Shown here: positions 34,033 to 46,058 of the stretch, one piece after another
How the letters are laid out: the number at the start of each line of letters is the position of its first letter
Numbering within the stretch: the stretch's first letter is position 1
NCBI GenBank assembly: GCA_033239125.1
Contig: BSWB01000003.1
Coordinates: 36,471,001 to 36,535,000 of the forward strand
Reading direction: 5' to 3'
From: Fagopyrum homotropicum
Lineage: Eukaryota; Streptophyta; Magnoliopsida; Caryophyllales; Polygonaceae
Length of the DNA: 64,000 nucleotides
Position numbers and translations under genes: made by a program
Notes under the pieces: generated by a model
The model's input: only the letters and a program-made list of their open reading frames with translations
The model's database searches: none
Told to the model about the DNA's origin: nothing

Positions 34033-34457
34033 TAGGGCTGTAATACGAGACAAACTACTTGGGCTCGGCTCGGGCTCGGCTCGGGCTCAGCTCGTCAAAA
34101 ACTCGGCTCGAGCTCGTTCATTTTCTAAATGAGCCAAGCTTGAGCACATTTGAAAACTCGTATAATTTTTAGGCTTGGCTCGGGCTCGACTCGTTTATAA
34201 ACAAGCCGAGCTTGAGCATGTCAAAGCTCGGCTCGTTCGGCTAAAATAACATTACAGGAGCATTATTTTAGCCGAGCTACTCGAGCTCGACTCGTTAAAA
34301 GCTCGGTTCGATCTTATTCACTTTCTAAATGAGCCAAGCTTGAGCACGTATTAAAGCTCGTATAAATTTTAAGCTCGGCTCGGGTTCGGCTCGTTTATAA
34401 ACAAGCCGAGCTTGAGCATGCCGATGCTCGGCTCGTTCGGCTCGTATTACACCCCTA
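34033..34457. mobile_element. CTCGGCTCG-rich MITE with 17-bp terminal inverted repeats
   Basis: The left end TAGGGCTGTAATACGAG is the near-perfect inverse of the right end CTCGTATTACACCCCTA. Inside, a block of about 180 bp is present twice in direct order (both with AAATGAGCCAAGCTTGAGCA and TTTATAAACAAGCCGAGCTT), joined by a short palindrome (GCTAAAATAAC / TTATTTTAGC). It codes for nothing. The TAGGGGTG-type end suggests hAT relatives. No clean target duplication is seen. Confidence 0.7.
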
Positions 34458-34879
34458 GATCACACCCCTAGATGACATGAAACTTGCAGACATCTCTCCA
34501 TTCCAGATTATTCTCACTGACGGTGATCTATGGTCCTTTCTATCCAGACCCCAGGAGATCTAGTAGTATGTAAGTTTCTTCAATGAACTCCCAAATTGAT
34601 TGTTTGTGAATAATATGCCTTCCACGATTCCAAGAAAAATCCGGGCTGCTGAAACCTATATATACGAGTTGAGAATTGGAGAACCATTTTTTGAATAAAG
34701 CCGAGTCGTCAGAGAGCCTCTTGCTTCTACCTCCCAACCAGATTGGCTTAGGACACAATTGAAGTCTCTTCCAACCACAATGTAGCCTTGACAATTCTGT
34801 ATTATATGCAACAACTTATTCCAACCCTCTTTGTGTATGGCTAGTGTTGGTGGATTATACACCAAGTTCAACTACTTCA

Positions 34880-35440
34880 CGTTCAATGGTGATTGAAGTG
34901 TGAATAAAGTTTATTTCCGATTATTTATATTGAGACCATGTGCACTACCATTCTAAAAGAACCAAATTCTTCCCTCAAAACCCACCGCTTCTATTCAGTA
35001 GTAGTAAGAGAGTTGATACGATTACAGACTTCATCAGCCGTATTACTCGAAATCTTGGTTCAAATATCTACATTTTATATATGTTTGATAGTTTAGTACT
35101 TATAAAGTCAAAATACACAAACTTAAATTCTAATTTTTTTTATGTTAGATCACTCCAAAGTACGACAATTAAACTAGTTTACTAACTAAAGTATAGGAGG
35201 AAAAATCTACTAATTCATATTAGTGAAATAACCTAATTTATCCGATTCTCTCTTTTATAATCCTACATTTTTATTTAAAATGTCTAGGGTGTGGATATAA
35301 CTAACTAATGTATTATTGAGTATAGTTTTTAATATGAGGACTTTATAATTTATATTTAAAATTATGAACTTTTATTATACACGAGGTAAGATGGATGCAA
35401 CCACACTAAAAAGTTAAAGACACATATCCCGCTTTACATA
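34880..35440. other. AT-rich spacer, no gene
   Basis: I see no conserved coding segment or structured repeat between the LINE fragment and the MULE-2 left flank. Confidence 0.5.
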
Positions 35441-35446
35441 TTTTTT

Positions 35447-35634
35447 TGGCGAAATTTGATAACTAGGCTTTATTAAAAAACGATACAACTAACTAGGCTT
35501 TTTTATATTTTCAATTAAAAAAATATACCCCAAATCATATTGGGGAAATTTGGTAACTAGGCTTTATTAAGAAATCATACAGCTAACTAGGCTTTTTTAT
35601 ATTTTCAATTAAGAAAATATACCCCAAATCATAT
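35447..35634 (+). repeat. Two tandem ~93-bp units (TAACTAGGCTTTATTAA...)
   Basis: Both units contain TAACTAGGCTTTATTAA, AACTAACTAGGCTTTTTTAT and ATACCCCAAATCATAT. A related sequence lies in the same orientation at 61060-61135 (GGTAACTAGGCC, AGTAACTAGGCTTTTTAATA). Confidence 0.9.
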
Positions 35635-35940
35635 TTACTGTCAATTAGTTACCATAAAATTAGGTAATTTTATTTGTCTTCTCTCTCTCTTTTGTTACGC
35701 TCAAAGGAAAGCGATTTCATTCTCCTCCTCCTCTCAATCTCGCAAGCTTCTCCTTCTTTGGTATCACAATTATCGATTTACTTTCTCTCTTCTTTCTCAC
35801 TATCGACATCAATCTCGCAATCTTCTCTGGTAAGATCCACGATCAAACACCAGAAACGAATACAACGAAATCGAAATGTGGTTCAACACTTCAAATACCA
35901 AAAATATCATCGATCTAACCAGGTATCTCTCTCGCAATAT

Positions 35941-35987
<47 letters not shown>
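35941..35987 (+). repeat. (CT)n microsatellite
   Basis: About 22 CT units in the 5' leader region of the MULE-2 transposase gene. It generates a spurious Leu-Ser ORF. Confidence 0.97.
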
Positions 35988-35991
<4 letters not shown>

Positions 35992-36664
35992 TTCTTCAAT
36001 ATTATTCTGGTATTATGTTCACCATTGTGAAATTTTGTTCAGATTCTTGTATTTCTGGTATAAGGCATCGTCAGAGTTGGTTTTGTTTTAAATTATGTTT
36101 CTGGTATGAATGAATGTGTTATGATTTCAATTTTTGGTTTTGTCCATTTCATTTGGATTTTCTCTGTTCTGGTATCAATTTGATTAACGATTCTGGTATG
36201 AACCTTGTTGCTAGTTTGTTTTCTTAATTCTGGTATGAATGAGTGAGTTTTGGTATAATCCCTTTTTTTAGTATGATAATTGTCTTTCTAGTATCATCAA
36301 TTCTCTGGTATAATCATTTGAATGACTTCTGGTATTGAAGATGTCACAACAATGTTCTGGTTTTTGTTTGATAATTGTGTTTCTGGTATGTACATTATAT
36401 TTGAATAATAATGTTTCTAGTATCATCATTTATCTAGTATTTGATTTTTAATTTTATTTTTGGTATTGTTTCAAAATTGTGTTTATGGTATGTGACTTTC
36501 TGGTACGTATACATGATCAGTTTATGGTATCATCCTGTTTCTGGTATTTCAAGTATGCTTATTTCTGGTATGTAACATGCTCTATTTGTGGTGTTGTGCG
36601 TACTTTAACTTCTGGTATACTTATAGTAGTTTTTTTTTTCTGGTATATACAAAACTTGTTAGGC

Positions 36665-39647
36665 ATGGCTAATTTACAAATTGTGGTTTATTGTGAAGGA
36701 GAATGAAAATCTGTGAATGGACATATATAGGGAATAAAGTAGTGTGCAAACCCATCACTGTGGGAGATCTAGTTAGCATACTAGAAATTAGGATGTTGAT
36801 TGCCAAGCGTTTTCAAGTAGATGAGACAGTGCACAAATTGGAACTTACATACAAGAATACCTTAAATGAAGCGTTGCAACCGTTTGATATTGAGACGGTA
36901 GAAGATTTTGAGTATTTTGTTGAAGTTAATCAATAGACTCAACCATGATGGAGTGTGTCATTGTGTGTGAGATTAAAGTCTAGAATTGTTATACCAGAAA
37001 TTGAAGAAATTCATGAATATCATCCATACACTGCCATTGATGCTGCTCCTAGTGTGACTGAAATATAAACAGGGAATAGCTATCCAATCACTGAAGTTGA
37101 ACCTGAAGAAACTCAATGGGGTCTTAAGGTTGGTCAAAAGTTCAAGGATAAAACCGCAGTGAAAAATGCATTGTGTTTGAATGTTTGTTGCCGAATGTAC
37201 ACAATACAGAATAACAAAGTCTATCAAGCTTGCTATTCTTGCGCGATGTCTAGATAAAGATTGTAAGTGGCGCTTGCAATTCTCAAAAATCAAGAAATCG
37301 AAAGTGTTTACACTAACAAAGTATACCAAAGAGCACACTTGTTCATTCCATACAAGAAGAAATTATCGCATAAAGGTCTCATATCCTGTCATTGGTGAAA
37401 TAGTTGCAAAAATGTAAGTCCATTGCTTATTACCACATATAATATTCAATTCTATATTGTTTTCTTCGATTCTGGTAACAACTACATTAAAATCATATTG
37501 TTTATGTTATTCAGGTATGTTAATACACACAAACTCCCCGAGCCTAAGTCAATTATTGGAATTTTGAGAAACGAGTATTGTTTAGAAGCTAGCTACTGGA
37601 AATGTTGGATGACACAAGAGGTTGTGAAGGACAATATAAGAGGAACAAATAAAGAGAACTACGAGGGTGTGCCGGTGTACTTACATCGATTGCAAGAGGC
37701 TAATCCGAACACTATTGTAGCGCTGCAATTGGATGATGAAAACAAACTCAAGTATGTCTTCTTTGCTTTGGGACAATCAATGAAAGGATATTCAGTAATG
37801 AGAAAGGTATTATCCTTGTTCTGGTATGTAATAAAGTTATGCCTCTGGTATTATGAATTATGCATGAATGATATAGCTTTTGGTAGTAGAGTTATTTTTC
37901 TGGTAAGCATTAGAGTTATGTTTCTGGTATGCTCTTTTCTGGTTTGTATATTCGTGTCTAGTATTGTTAGATAATGTGCTTCTGGTAAGATCATTTCTGG
38001 TTTGCTTACATGCTCAGTTTCTGGTATAGTGATATATATTTGAACAATGAAGTTTTTGGTATTAGTATTTTTCTTTTCTGGTATACAAGAAAACTAATTG
38101 ATTGGTGATTGTTGTTGTTTAAGGTTATATCAGTCGACGGAACATTTTTAAAAGGACGATATGGTGGGTTGATATTGCTTGTAACAGCGCAAGACGCAAA
38201 CCAACAAATATACCCGCTAGCATTTGTGATTGTTGACCGTGAATGTGATGACTCGTATGATTTCTTCTTCTATCATATACACAAGTTTGTCCCTGACAGC
38301 GAGGACCAACTATTTAAACGGACGGACACATGTCAATAAAGAATGGTATTGCTAAGAACTACACAAAAGCATCCCATGGAGTTTGCATGTTCCACTTGAA
38401 AGGGAACATCAAGAAAAAGTCAACCAAGAATATAGTTCAATAAATGTTCTTGGATGCAGCTAGGTGCTACAGAAAGGATGTCTTGAACTGTTTGAAAATA
38501 TAAAGATGGTATGTTTATTCTGGTTTATAGTATTTTCTGGTATGCAATCATATTATGCTTCTGGTATTTCATTTCTGGTGGTTTATTTCATTTCTGGTAT
38601 TGTCCATTATCTCTCATTAATAGTGACTCTGGTATGAATGTTTCTGGTATGAACGCATGTTAGGTTTGTTGTATGAACATTATCATTTCTGGTATTACAT
38701 TTAATCTCTGATATGAATTCTGGTATGCATTTTATGCTCGTTTCTAGTCATACATGATATGTTTCTAGTATTGAACATTATCATAGATGAACAATGATTA
38801 TGGTATTATCTTTTTCTGGCATGAAAACATGTTACGTGTCTGGTATGATTTTTCTAGTATTATATATAACTTCATGTGTACCTGAAAATGTTTGTAGGAG
38901 AAGGTAGTGGTTGCGCAACTGTTGGAAGAAATTGGATTTGCTGCTTCGTCCTGAGCTTTTTGCCCCGCCAAATGTTACAACATTATGACAAGCAACAACA
39001 CATAATGTATAAATAATGTATTGCGTGATGCAAGGGATTATCCAGTGCTTGGCCTCATTGATGTTATCAAATAGACGGTGGGTAGATGGTTTGCAACGCG
39101 AAGGGAATATGATGCATCATGTACAGAAATGACAACACCAAACGTCGATGCCCTAATACAAGCTAAATATGGGGAGACAACAAAGTATGGATGCTACATG
39201 CTTGATACAAAAAGGTTGTTGTTTGAGGTACAATGGAACCAAAAAAGGGAAGTTGTATGTTTAGTGGATAGGAGTTGCACTTGCAAGGAATTGGATATTG
39301 AGGAAATACCGTGTGTTCATGCAATAGCTGCAACAAAGATGGAGAAAATGAATCCGGATTATCTGGTAAGTAATTATTACAGCACCGAATATTGGAAGAC
39401 GACGTATGAGGAGACAATATACCCAATCGTAGATCATGAGAATTTAGATATTTCAAGTTGCATTACATCTATTGAATGCAACCCTCCTATAAAGAGGAAG
39501 AGAACCGGAAGATTGCCTAAAGGTAGGATACGGGGATCAAGGGAAGGAACTAAGAAGAAGAAATGCAACTGTTGCGGCATGGTAGGCCATAACAAAAAAA
39601 ATTGCCGAAATCAACCAATGGAGAAGGAACAAAGACACATACCATAA
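36665..39647 (+). pseudogene. mudrA-type MULE transposase pseudogene
   Basis: Blocks in order: MANLQIVVYCEGE start at 36665 with a frame break into the next 234 bases; the MuDR zinc-binding/N-terminal region (FKDKTAVKNA, then CLDKDCKWRLQFS and KEHTC after a frame change, about 37130-37410); an exon at 37514-37808 (YWKCWMTQE, GVPVYLHRLQEANP); the MULE DDE core from 38124 (VISVDGTFLKGRYGG, AQDANQQIYPLAF, VIVDRECDDSY); a DRHMSIKNGI block after a frame change; and a SWIM zinc finger (CTCKELDIEEIPCVHAI) with a C-terminal CCHC knuckle (CNCCGMVGHNKKNCRN) to 39647. Stops at about 38440 and 39072 and several frameshifts show decay. Introns carry the TTCTGGTAT motifs. Confidence 0.8.
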
Positions 39648-40415
39648 ATACAAATTATGATTTTTTGTCATTATCAGATTTGTAGAAAACAATTACTATA
39701 TTAATATATGTTTCTTTTATGTGTAAAAGTCCTCATATCAGAAGCATAACAACAGGTAATAACAAAAACTCAATAAAAAAACTCATACCAAAATCAATAA
39801 AAGAATACCATCAGGCTATATATGCATACCAGAAAGCTCAGACAATAAATCATTCAATAAAATCACAAATTAAATGTTTTTGGTAAACAGATAATCATAT
39901 CAGAATCAAATAGATGAAAACAAACTACAAGAAACACAAACCAAAAACACATAAGAAATACTAATGCAATAAATCATACCATAAAATCACAAAATGAACA
40001 TTTCTGGTAAGTAATTACTCATACGAGAGGCACATAAATGAAAACCAATCATACCAGAAGCATAACAAATAAAAAAAAAATATATATCATACCAGAGGCG
40101 CTTAAATGAAATACCAGAATCCTAAATCGCAACATAAGCACTTTGGGTAAAGAAACTATATTAACAGAATACTTGTTATTGAGTCATCAACAAGATTATA
40201 TTACAAAAGAGTCAATATATACAACCTGAATGACTGTTACAACAGAGTGCGTCAATACAAAAATATCAATTTATCAAGAGTCAACTACATCATATAGGAC
40301 ATATTCAGTTTCAAAGGGACTCGTTGGATTTCACCCACTCCTTATGTTACAAAATAGAACAAAATTGTTCCCTGAAAGCTGGGACGTATTCTTGACAGAT
40401 GTTTGACAAATTAGT
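39648..40415. other. Gap between the convergent MULE-2 genes
   Basis: No coding segment. The dispersed motif changes from TTCTGGTAT on + (last clear copy about 38840) to ATACCAGA (first clear copy about 39826), so this gap holds the strand switch. Confidence 0.6.
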
Positions 40416-43400
40416 TCATCCAGATGACAAATGTTGAATGTGTTTGATTGTGAATACACCACAACTTCCACTACAATTGTAGACAACATATTATATAAGC
40501 ATTTTTCCAAAATATCATACTAATAAAAATACCAAAAACATATGAGTAGTATTGTAGAAATTACATTGGGTTGTTCTGTGGAACTTCTTTGGCTGTCTTT
40601 CGAACATAATTCAATGGCTTATCAAGCTTGTCCCCAAACCTCTCAAATTCTCCATGAAGTTTCAGAAGGTGAGGATACATAACAAAGAATGGGGTAAGCA
40701 AATCTTTCAAGTCCCCATCGGACATACAGTCCACAATTGAGTCATATACAACAACACACCATTTAATTAAATCAATCTGTAGTGTTATCCAGTGTTTACC
40801 ACAGGTGTTAATGGCAGTGTATATTGTATCGACTTCATATAAGCTCTTGGCAAAGATGGGGGGATCAAGTCCAAATATAAAACTTGCAATTTCTTCGCCG
40901 TAATTAAAATTCCATGTATTTTTCGACACTAAGAATTGTTTATAGCGCACATCGTTGAAGTAGTTGACGAATAATACGGGAAGAATGGAAACACGGCCAT
41001 AAACCTCGGGATATTCAATTACAGCTTTTCGGAGGTATGTAATCATTTCATCCAGTTGTTGTAAAGTAGAAAAAAACTAATAATTCAATACCAGAAGCTC
41101 ATATGAGAATCATACCAAAAACACATAAAAATTTCATACTAGAATTCAAGACATGAAAATCATTAGGCAAGATACACATACATGAAAACACATCATACCA
41201 GAATCATAAAACATAAACAAATACCAGAAAGCTCAAGCAATAAATCATCTCACAAAGTCAAATGATAATTTATGGCAAAATGAAAGAATCACATACCATA
41301 AAACTAATGAAATACATAATACCAGAAAACCAAAAAAAAGCACAAATCAAAGACATACTAGACTCTTATACAACTAGCTCATACCGAAAAGTAGTTCAAC
41401 ACATCATACCATAAATTTTAAAAACAAAATGTAAACCCAACCTCTTACTAGAAACACATCAGTAGCTCGTAATAGAAAGTCATACCAGAAAAACATCATA
41501 CCAGAAATTATTACCTTGAATAAAAGTAAGGTTAGTGTTAACTTACATGATCCTACAACCAACTAGTTTTTTGGAGTAAGAGCTTGAAGTTTTTCTTATT
41601 TTCTGAGTGTTGAAATCTAGTAATAAAATTTTCTAAAGTCTTCAGGTCAAGGTACCAAGCATAAAAAAGCATCTCTATCCTTCTTGCTCAAGAAATTATG
41701 CTTGGGTGCCTTGGGGATTTTTAATGGGACGACATAGGGAGATACGACAAGGTCGCTGAGTTCCTTTTCACGTAAACTCATTATCCTCGGTCCTTTGGTT
41801 TTAACGTTCCCTTTCACATCTACATCTGGTATTGGTTTATGTAACAGAATGAAAACATAATACAAACATTAATAAATATGCACGGAAACAAAACACATGA
41901 AGAATAATAGTGTATTATACCTCTTCCACTACTTCTTCCTTTGGCTTATCAACTTCAGCATCCTCCTGGGGCTGGGGCTGGGGCTTTTCTAGAGATGACG
42001 TCTCTTTATAACTTGAAGAAAATCCAAGAATTTCTACCTTAGGAACATCAGCTGAAGGTAGGGGGGGCTTTTTAGAGGGTTTGGTGCCTTTAGAAGAACC
42101 GGTCATCCTTTGAACATTGGTGAGGATCCTAAAACATTGACCTTCTATTTTGTGTTGGGTCATAGTGTGTGCCTTCTCCCTCATAACAACTTCGTTGATA
42201 GTGGCATCTTGTTGCTCAACCTTCTTGACCAAATCAGAAATCACTTGATTTTGGGTTTGTATGTGTTCCTTTAAATTATCAACTCAATCAGGCACTCTAT
42301 ACATTAACATAGTACAAGATTACAAATGCGATATCAAATAACCATTTGAAACTAATAAATTCTGGTATGTAAAATATCAATTACCTATTTGTGGTAGGAA
42401 TAGTGGAGGTGGTGTTATCAGGGAGAGGTGGTGCAATCACAACTTCTGTAGGGACAATGGTATCCATTTCTGGAGCATCAACAATCCCAACAGGGCTAGA
42501 TGGTGTGATCAGGGAGAGGTGGTGCAACCACAGCTTCTGTAGGGACAATGGTATCCATTTCTAGAGCACCAACAATCCCTACAGGGCTAGATGGTGCAAC
42601 ATCAACCTCGGGGGAGTAACCAATGCCATCATTTCTTCTTCGGGGCTAAAATAATAGAACAAATATTTTAAAAATTAATAATTCTGGTATGATAATATAA
42701 ATGCGTATTCAACTTCAGATTACCATTCAATTTCCTTAACAATCTTTTATGTCTTAGGTTTATTAGATGGAGCCCTACATTAAAAAAAACATTATTAAGT
42801 AAATGATAAACATACCAGAAACTGAAACCAAACAAAACATAACAATATATACACAGGAAACAAGCTTCAAAAGATCACAACAAAAAAACATATCAAAACT
42901 AATACAAGACTGTAAGACAAAACTTATACCAGAACTAAGATAAAACACAAACCAGAAACTAACATACACGTACCAGAAAGTAAGAAAGCATTCATACCAG
43001 AAAACTAAAACAAAAACTCATACCAGAAGTTATATAAAATGCATACCAGAAACTAACAGACACATACCAAAAAGCAAAAAGCATTCATACAATGAAACTA
43101 AAGAGACTAGCATAACAGAAACTAATGCCACATAATTAAAAGATAGATTGAGTATGAAATATATTGAAATACCTTATCCTTCCCTCTTCATTTTTCCTCT
43201 TCTTTGAGCCATTTTCTTTCTTTTCAACTTTTTGTGGTCTTGACAACCTCAAAGTATGACGAGGAGGAGGAGGAGGAGGAGTAGCAACAAAGTTATCACT
43301 GTCGGATTCCTCCTTCTTTGGGGCATCCTTGATAACGTTGACACCAGGCCCTCCGGGCCTGCATACACGTACATTGTGGAACCCAACTTTGAAAAGGTGA

Positions 43401-45785
43401 CATAGATAGCCAGTTGGGTTCAAAACTTCATCCCCCCACCACTTTCAGTCATCCTCAGTTTCTGGATCTTCTAGGGAGAGTGGGATAATTTTGATGTCAT
43501 CTTGGGTCACCGATGACGCTGTATCTTTGATTGTTTGGAAGCTGCATTTCATCTTCCCCTTAATTGATGAAATCCACTTAAGACAAAGTGGGGTTGTTTT
43601 TCATCAACACATGTGGCAAACAACGATGCCAGTTGGGATAAAGTCAGGATGAAAACCTGCAAATTATAGACAAGAAACACATGAATAGACCATAACAGAA
43701 ACTCAAATCAATAAATAATATAAAACTAATAAAATAATATCATACCAGAAAATGAAACCAGAAGTGCATATCATAAAACCAAAAAGCAAGTAAACTCATA
43801 CCATAAAATATAAAATTCAGAACATACCAGAAACAACACAATACATCACATAACTCAATTATACAACATAAACAAGCATACCAGAATTAAATACATGAAA
43901 ACAAAATACAAGAAACACAAACTAGAAACACATACCAGAAATGCTAATGCAATAAAGCATACCATAAAATCACAAAATTAACATTTCTAGTAACTAATTA
44001 CTCATACCAGAGAAACATAAATGAAAACTAATCATACTAGAAACTTAAACCATAACAAATATAACCATACTAGAGGCACATAAATGGAAAACCAGAAGCA
44101 TACCTGGAATGCCAAAGGAAAACCAAAAAGGCAGTAATTTCCTGATGCCCGAAACTTTGTTGGTTCGCACTCCCTAAGGTTGTCAAGTGTCTTATTGAAG
44201 ACAAGGTGCCCCCATGGATAAGAATTAAAGGCATCCATGTCCTTTAGAAGGGAAAGAGGAAGATTGGAGACAAACTTCTTCTTGTCATTCCCAAGCAATA
44301 CAAATTCAACAAAGAGCAGCAGAGCCATCTTAAATTTTCTTTCGTCATTCTTAGGAATTTTTGAATATTTCTCCTCCAAATGCTCCACTTTACACCTGGG
44401 GATGCCGAACAACTCCTTCATGTCGATATTTTCTTCTTCATTGTATACATGGAACAGACACTCAAGGCCGGTAATTTTAGAAAACTCCCTTAAGCCAAAC
44501 CTTATGAACAAAAATATACAAAAAAAAAAAAGAAAGAAACACATTAACAATAGAAAGTGGAATGGAGGTACCAAATTGAACTGAAAAGGTTGGGTGTATA
44601 GTTATAAATACATAAGCAGAGTTTTGTTGATTGCAAACCACATAGAGTGTTTGCGGTCAGTTTTTACCTCATGCAGAAGCATGAAGTGTGTTAATTGGTT
44701 GGAAATTTTAAGATTTGTACAAAGGGAGATAAGGTCTGAAAATATAGTGTTCTTGAACAATAGTTGCCCATTGACATCCAACCCTTCAAGTAAAAAATTG
44801 ACCATATTTACACGAGATAAACCAGTTATCCGTAATGCCTCGTATTTTGGGTTATCATCGAATTTGTACATTAACTAGTAAAGGAAACAAGATTGTTAAT
44901 ACAAGAAAAACATTACAACAACAAACCAGAAACTCATATCAGACATTCAACTTACAAATAACTCTTAATGTCCATCAATAACGTTTTCTTCAACAGCCTG
45001 TGTAAACATACCAGAAAATAATATCAATATATACATCAACATGAAATACCAGAAAGTAATATAAAAACCTCATATGAACAAATACCAAAAAACATTAATA
45101 AATAAACTTAAAAACTTATTTCATGCTCAAACACAACATTAAACAAATAACATACCAGAACATCTAATACTAGAAAACATTAAACCTCATATGAACAAAT
45201 ACCAGAAAAGATACCAGAAAGTAATACATCAACATACAATACCAGAACCCTAACCATAAACACATACCAGAATTTTAAATTAAAGCAAATACCAGAAAAC
45301 ATTAAACCAAAAACCTCATATGAACAAATACCAGAAAACATTAAACCAAAAACCTCATATGAACAAATACCAGAAAACATACCAGAAAGTAATACATCAA
45401 CCTGCAATACCAGAAACCCTACCAATAAACACATACCAGAATCTTAAACTAAAGCAAATATTAGAAAACTTGAAACCAATAACATACCAGAACATCTAAT
45501 AACATACAAACATACTAGAAAACTCATGTAAATATAAAGACGAAACAAAACATAGAATAAACTATATCAAAACAAATACTAGAAACGATGACTAAACTTA
45601 CAAACTCTAATATGAACAAATATCAGAAACTATAATACCATAAAATATGAAAGAGTATCAACGCAATACTAAACACATGTATATCGACTGTTCGAGCATC
45701 AGATAATACAATTTGAAGACCAGCTTCATCCTCAGACACAACAGAAGCCTGACCCTCGTTTGTTATGACCTCTTAAACAGGTAAA
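40416..45785 (-). CDS. MULE-borne Ulp1-like SUMO-type protease gene (KIULP-like), partial at its 5' end
   Basis: Minus-strand exons in order: about 45785-45670 (EVITNEGQASVVSEDEAGL, tentative), 44871-44602 (ending TDRKHSMWFAINKTLL), 44550-44032 (FGLREFSKITGLECLFHVY, DUF1985-like, followed by a DUF1985-like core), 43423-43136 (Pro- and Lys-rich), 42244-41915 (coiled coil then acidic tail), 41865-41647, 41046-40562 and 40470-40416. The last two form the C48 domain with an apparently whole triad: His in GKHWITLQIDL, Asp in VVVYDS and Cys in PIGSCGVFTIKH, joined by a GTAATT...TTGTAG intron. Exon edges other than the last are approximate. These transposon-borne proteases are of unknown role. Confidence 0.6.
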
Positions 45786-45799
45786 GGAATTTGGGACCG

Positions 45800-46058
45800 G
45801 GACTGACCGGAATTTGGGCCCCCATCTAATTAAAAGACATGTTGGGCCTATGGGCAGAGTCCATTGGAGTTTGATTCGACCATTTAACAGTTTGCATGGT
45901 GACTTAGCCTGCCGGCAAAATCTCCAACTAAACAGTCAGAAAAGGAATCGTTTTACAATAGAGAGCTTAGCACACGAAATTTCTCACTTGTAACCATTGA
46001 TCTGCTCAGACGTATAAAAGGAAAGATAGGGTGATTGAATTCGAACAATACGAACGCT
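45800..46058 (+). promoter_or_regulatory. Cystatin promoter (TATAAAA at 46013)
   Basis: GTATAAAAGG sits 46 bp before the ATG. Upstream are TTGGGCCCCC (about 45818) and TTGGGCCTATGGGC (about 45842), site-II-like GGGCC elements often seen in plant promoters. The MULE-2 remnant ends just upstream. Confidence 0.55.

Larger units (their letters stand above)
33785..34880 (-). pseudogene. LINE fragment (endonuclease and RT pieces) split by a MITE
   Basis: On the minus strand, 34880 to 34600 reads an endonuclease piece (YNPPTLAIHKEGWNKLL, YIVVGRDFNCVLS, FSSPDFSWNRG) with frame breaks. Bases 34030 to 33785 read reverse-transcriptase blocks: VRQEDPLLPCLFVLYMERL, then HIFFVDDIV, the catalytic (F/Y)xDD. 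A 68-bp tandem duplication lies between these RT blocks. The two pieces are colinear but closer than in a full LINE, so the middle is deleted. The MITE at 34033-34457 lies between them. Confidence 0.65.
36002..45500. repeat. Dispersed motif family TTCTGGTAT, strand-switching at ~39.7 kb
   Basis: By eye I count at least 25 exact TCTGGTAT on + between 36002 and 38860, plus about 20 one-base variants (TTCTAGTAT, TTTTGGTAT, TTATGGTAT). Between 39820 and 45500 there are about 30 exact copies as ATACCAGA, that is on the minus strand. Exceptions are two + copies at about 42361 and 42683. The recognised coding exons are nearly free of it. Chance predicts well under one copy of an 8-mer here. Confidence 0.9.
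35440..45785. mobile_element. Kaonashi-like MULE (MULE-2): mudrA on +, Ulp1 gene on -
   Basis: A mudrA-type transposase pseudogene (36665-39647, +) faces a Ulp1-protease gene (45785-40416, -). MULEs that carry Ulp1 genes are known as KI-MULEs (Kaonashi). Non-coding parts of both genes are filled with TTCTGGTAT motifs in the sense strand of each gene. The left flank has tandem ~93-bp repeats and a (CT)n tract. The right side stops inside what looks like the first Ulp1 exon, about 230 bp from the cystatin TATA box. I found no inverted terminus, so the right end is probably lost. Confidence 0.75.

Noticed and set aside
35674..36030. 118-codon Ser/Leu-rich ORF
   Set aside because: Created by the (CT)n microsatellite and the CT-rich leader.
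45180..45434. Repetitive protein with FSGICSYEVFGLM repeats
   Set aside because: Produced by ATACCAGAAAAC motif repeats in a non-coding part of MULE-2.
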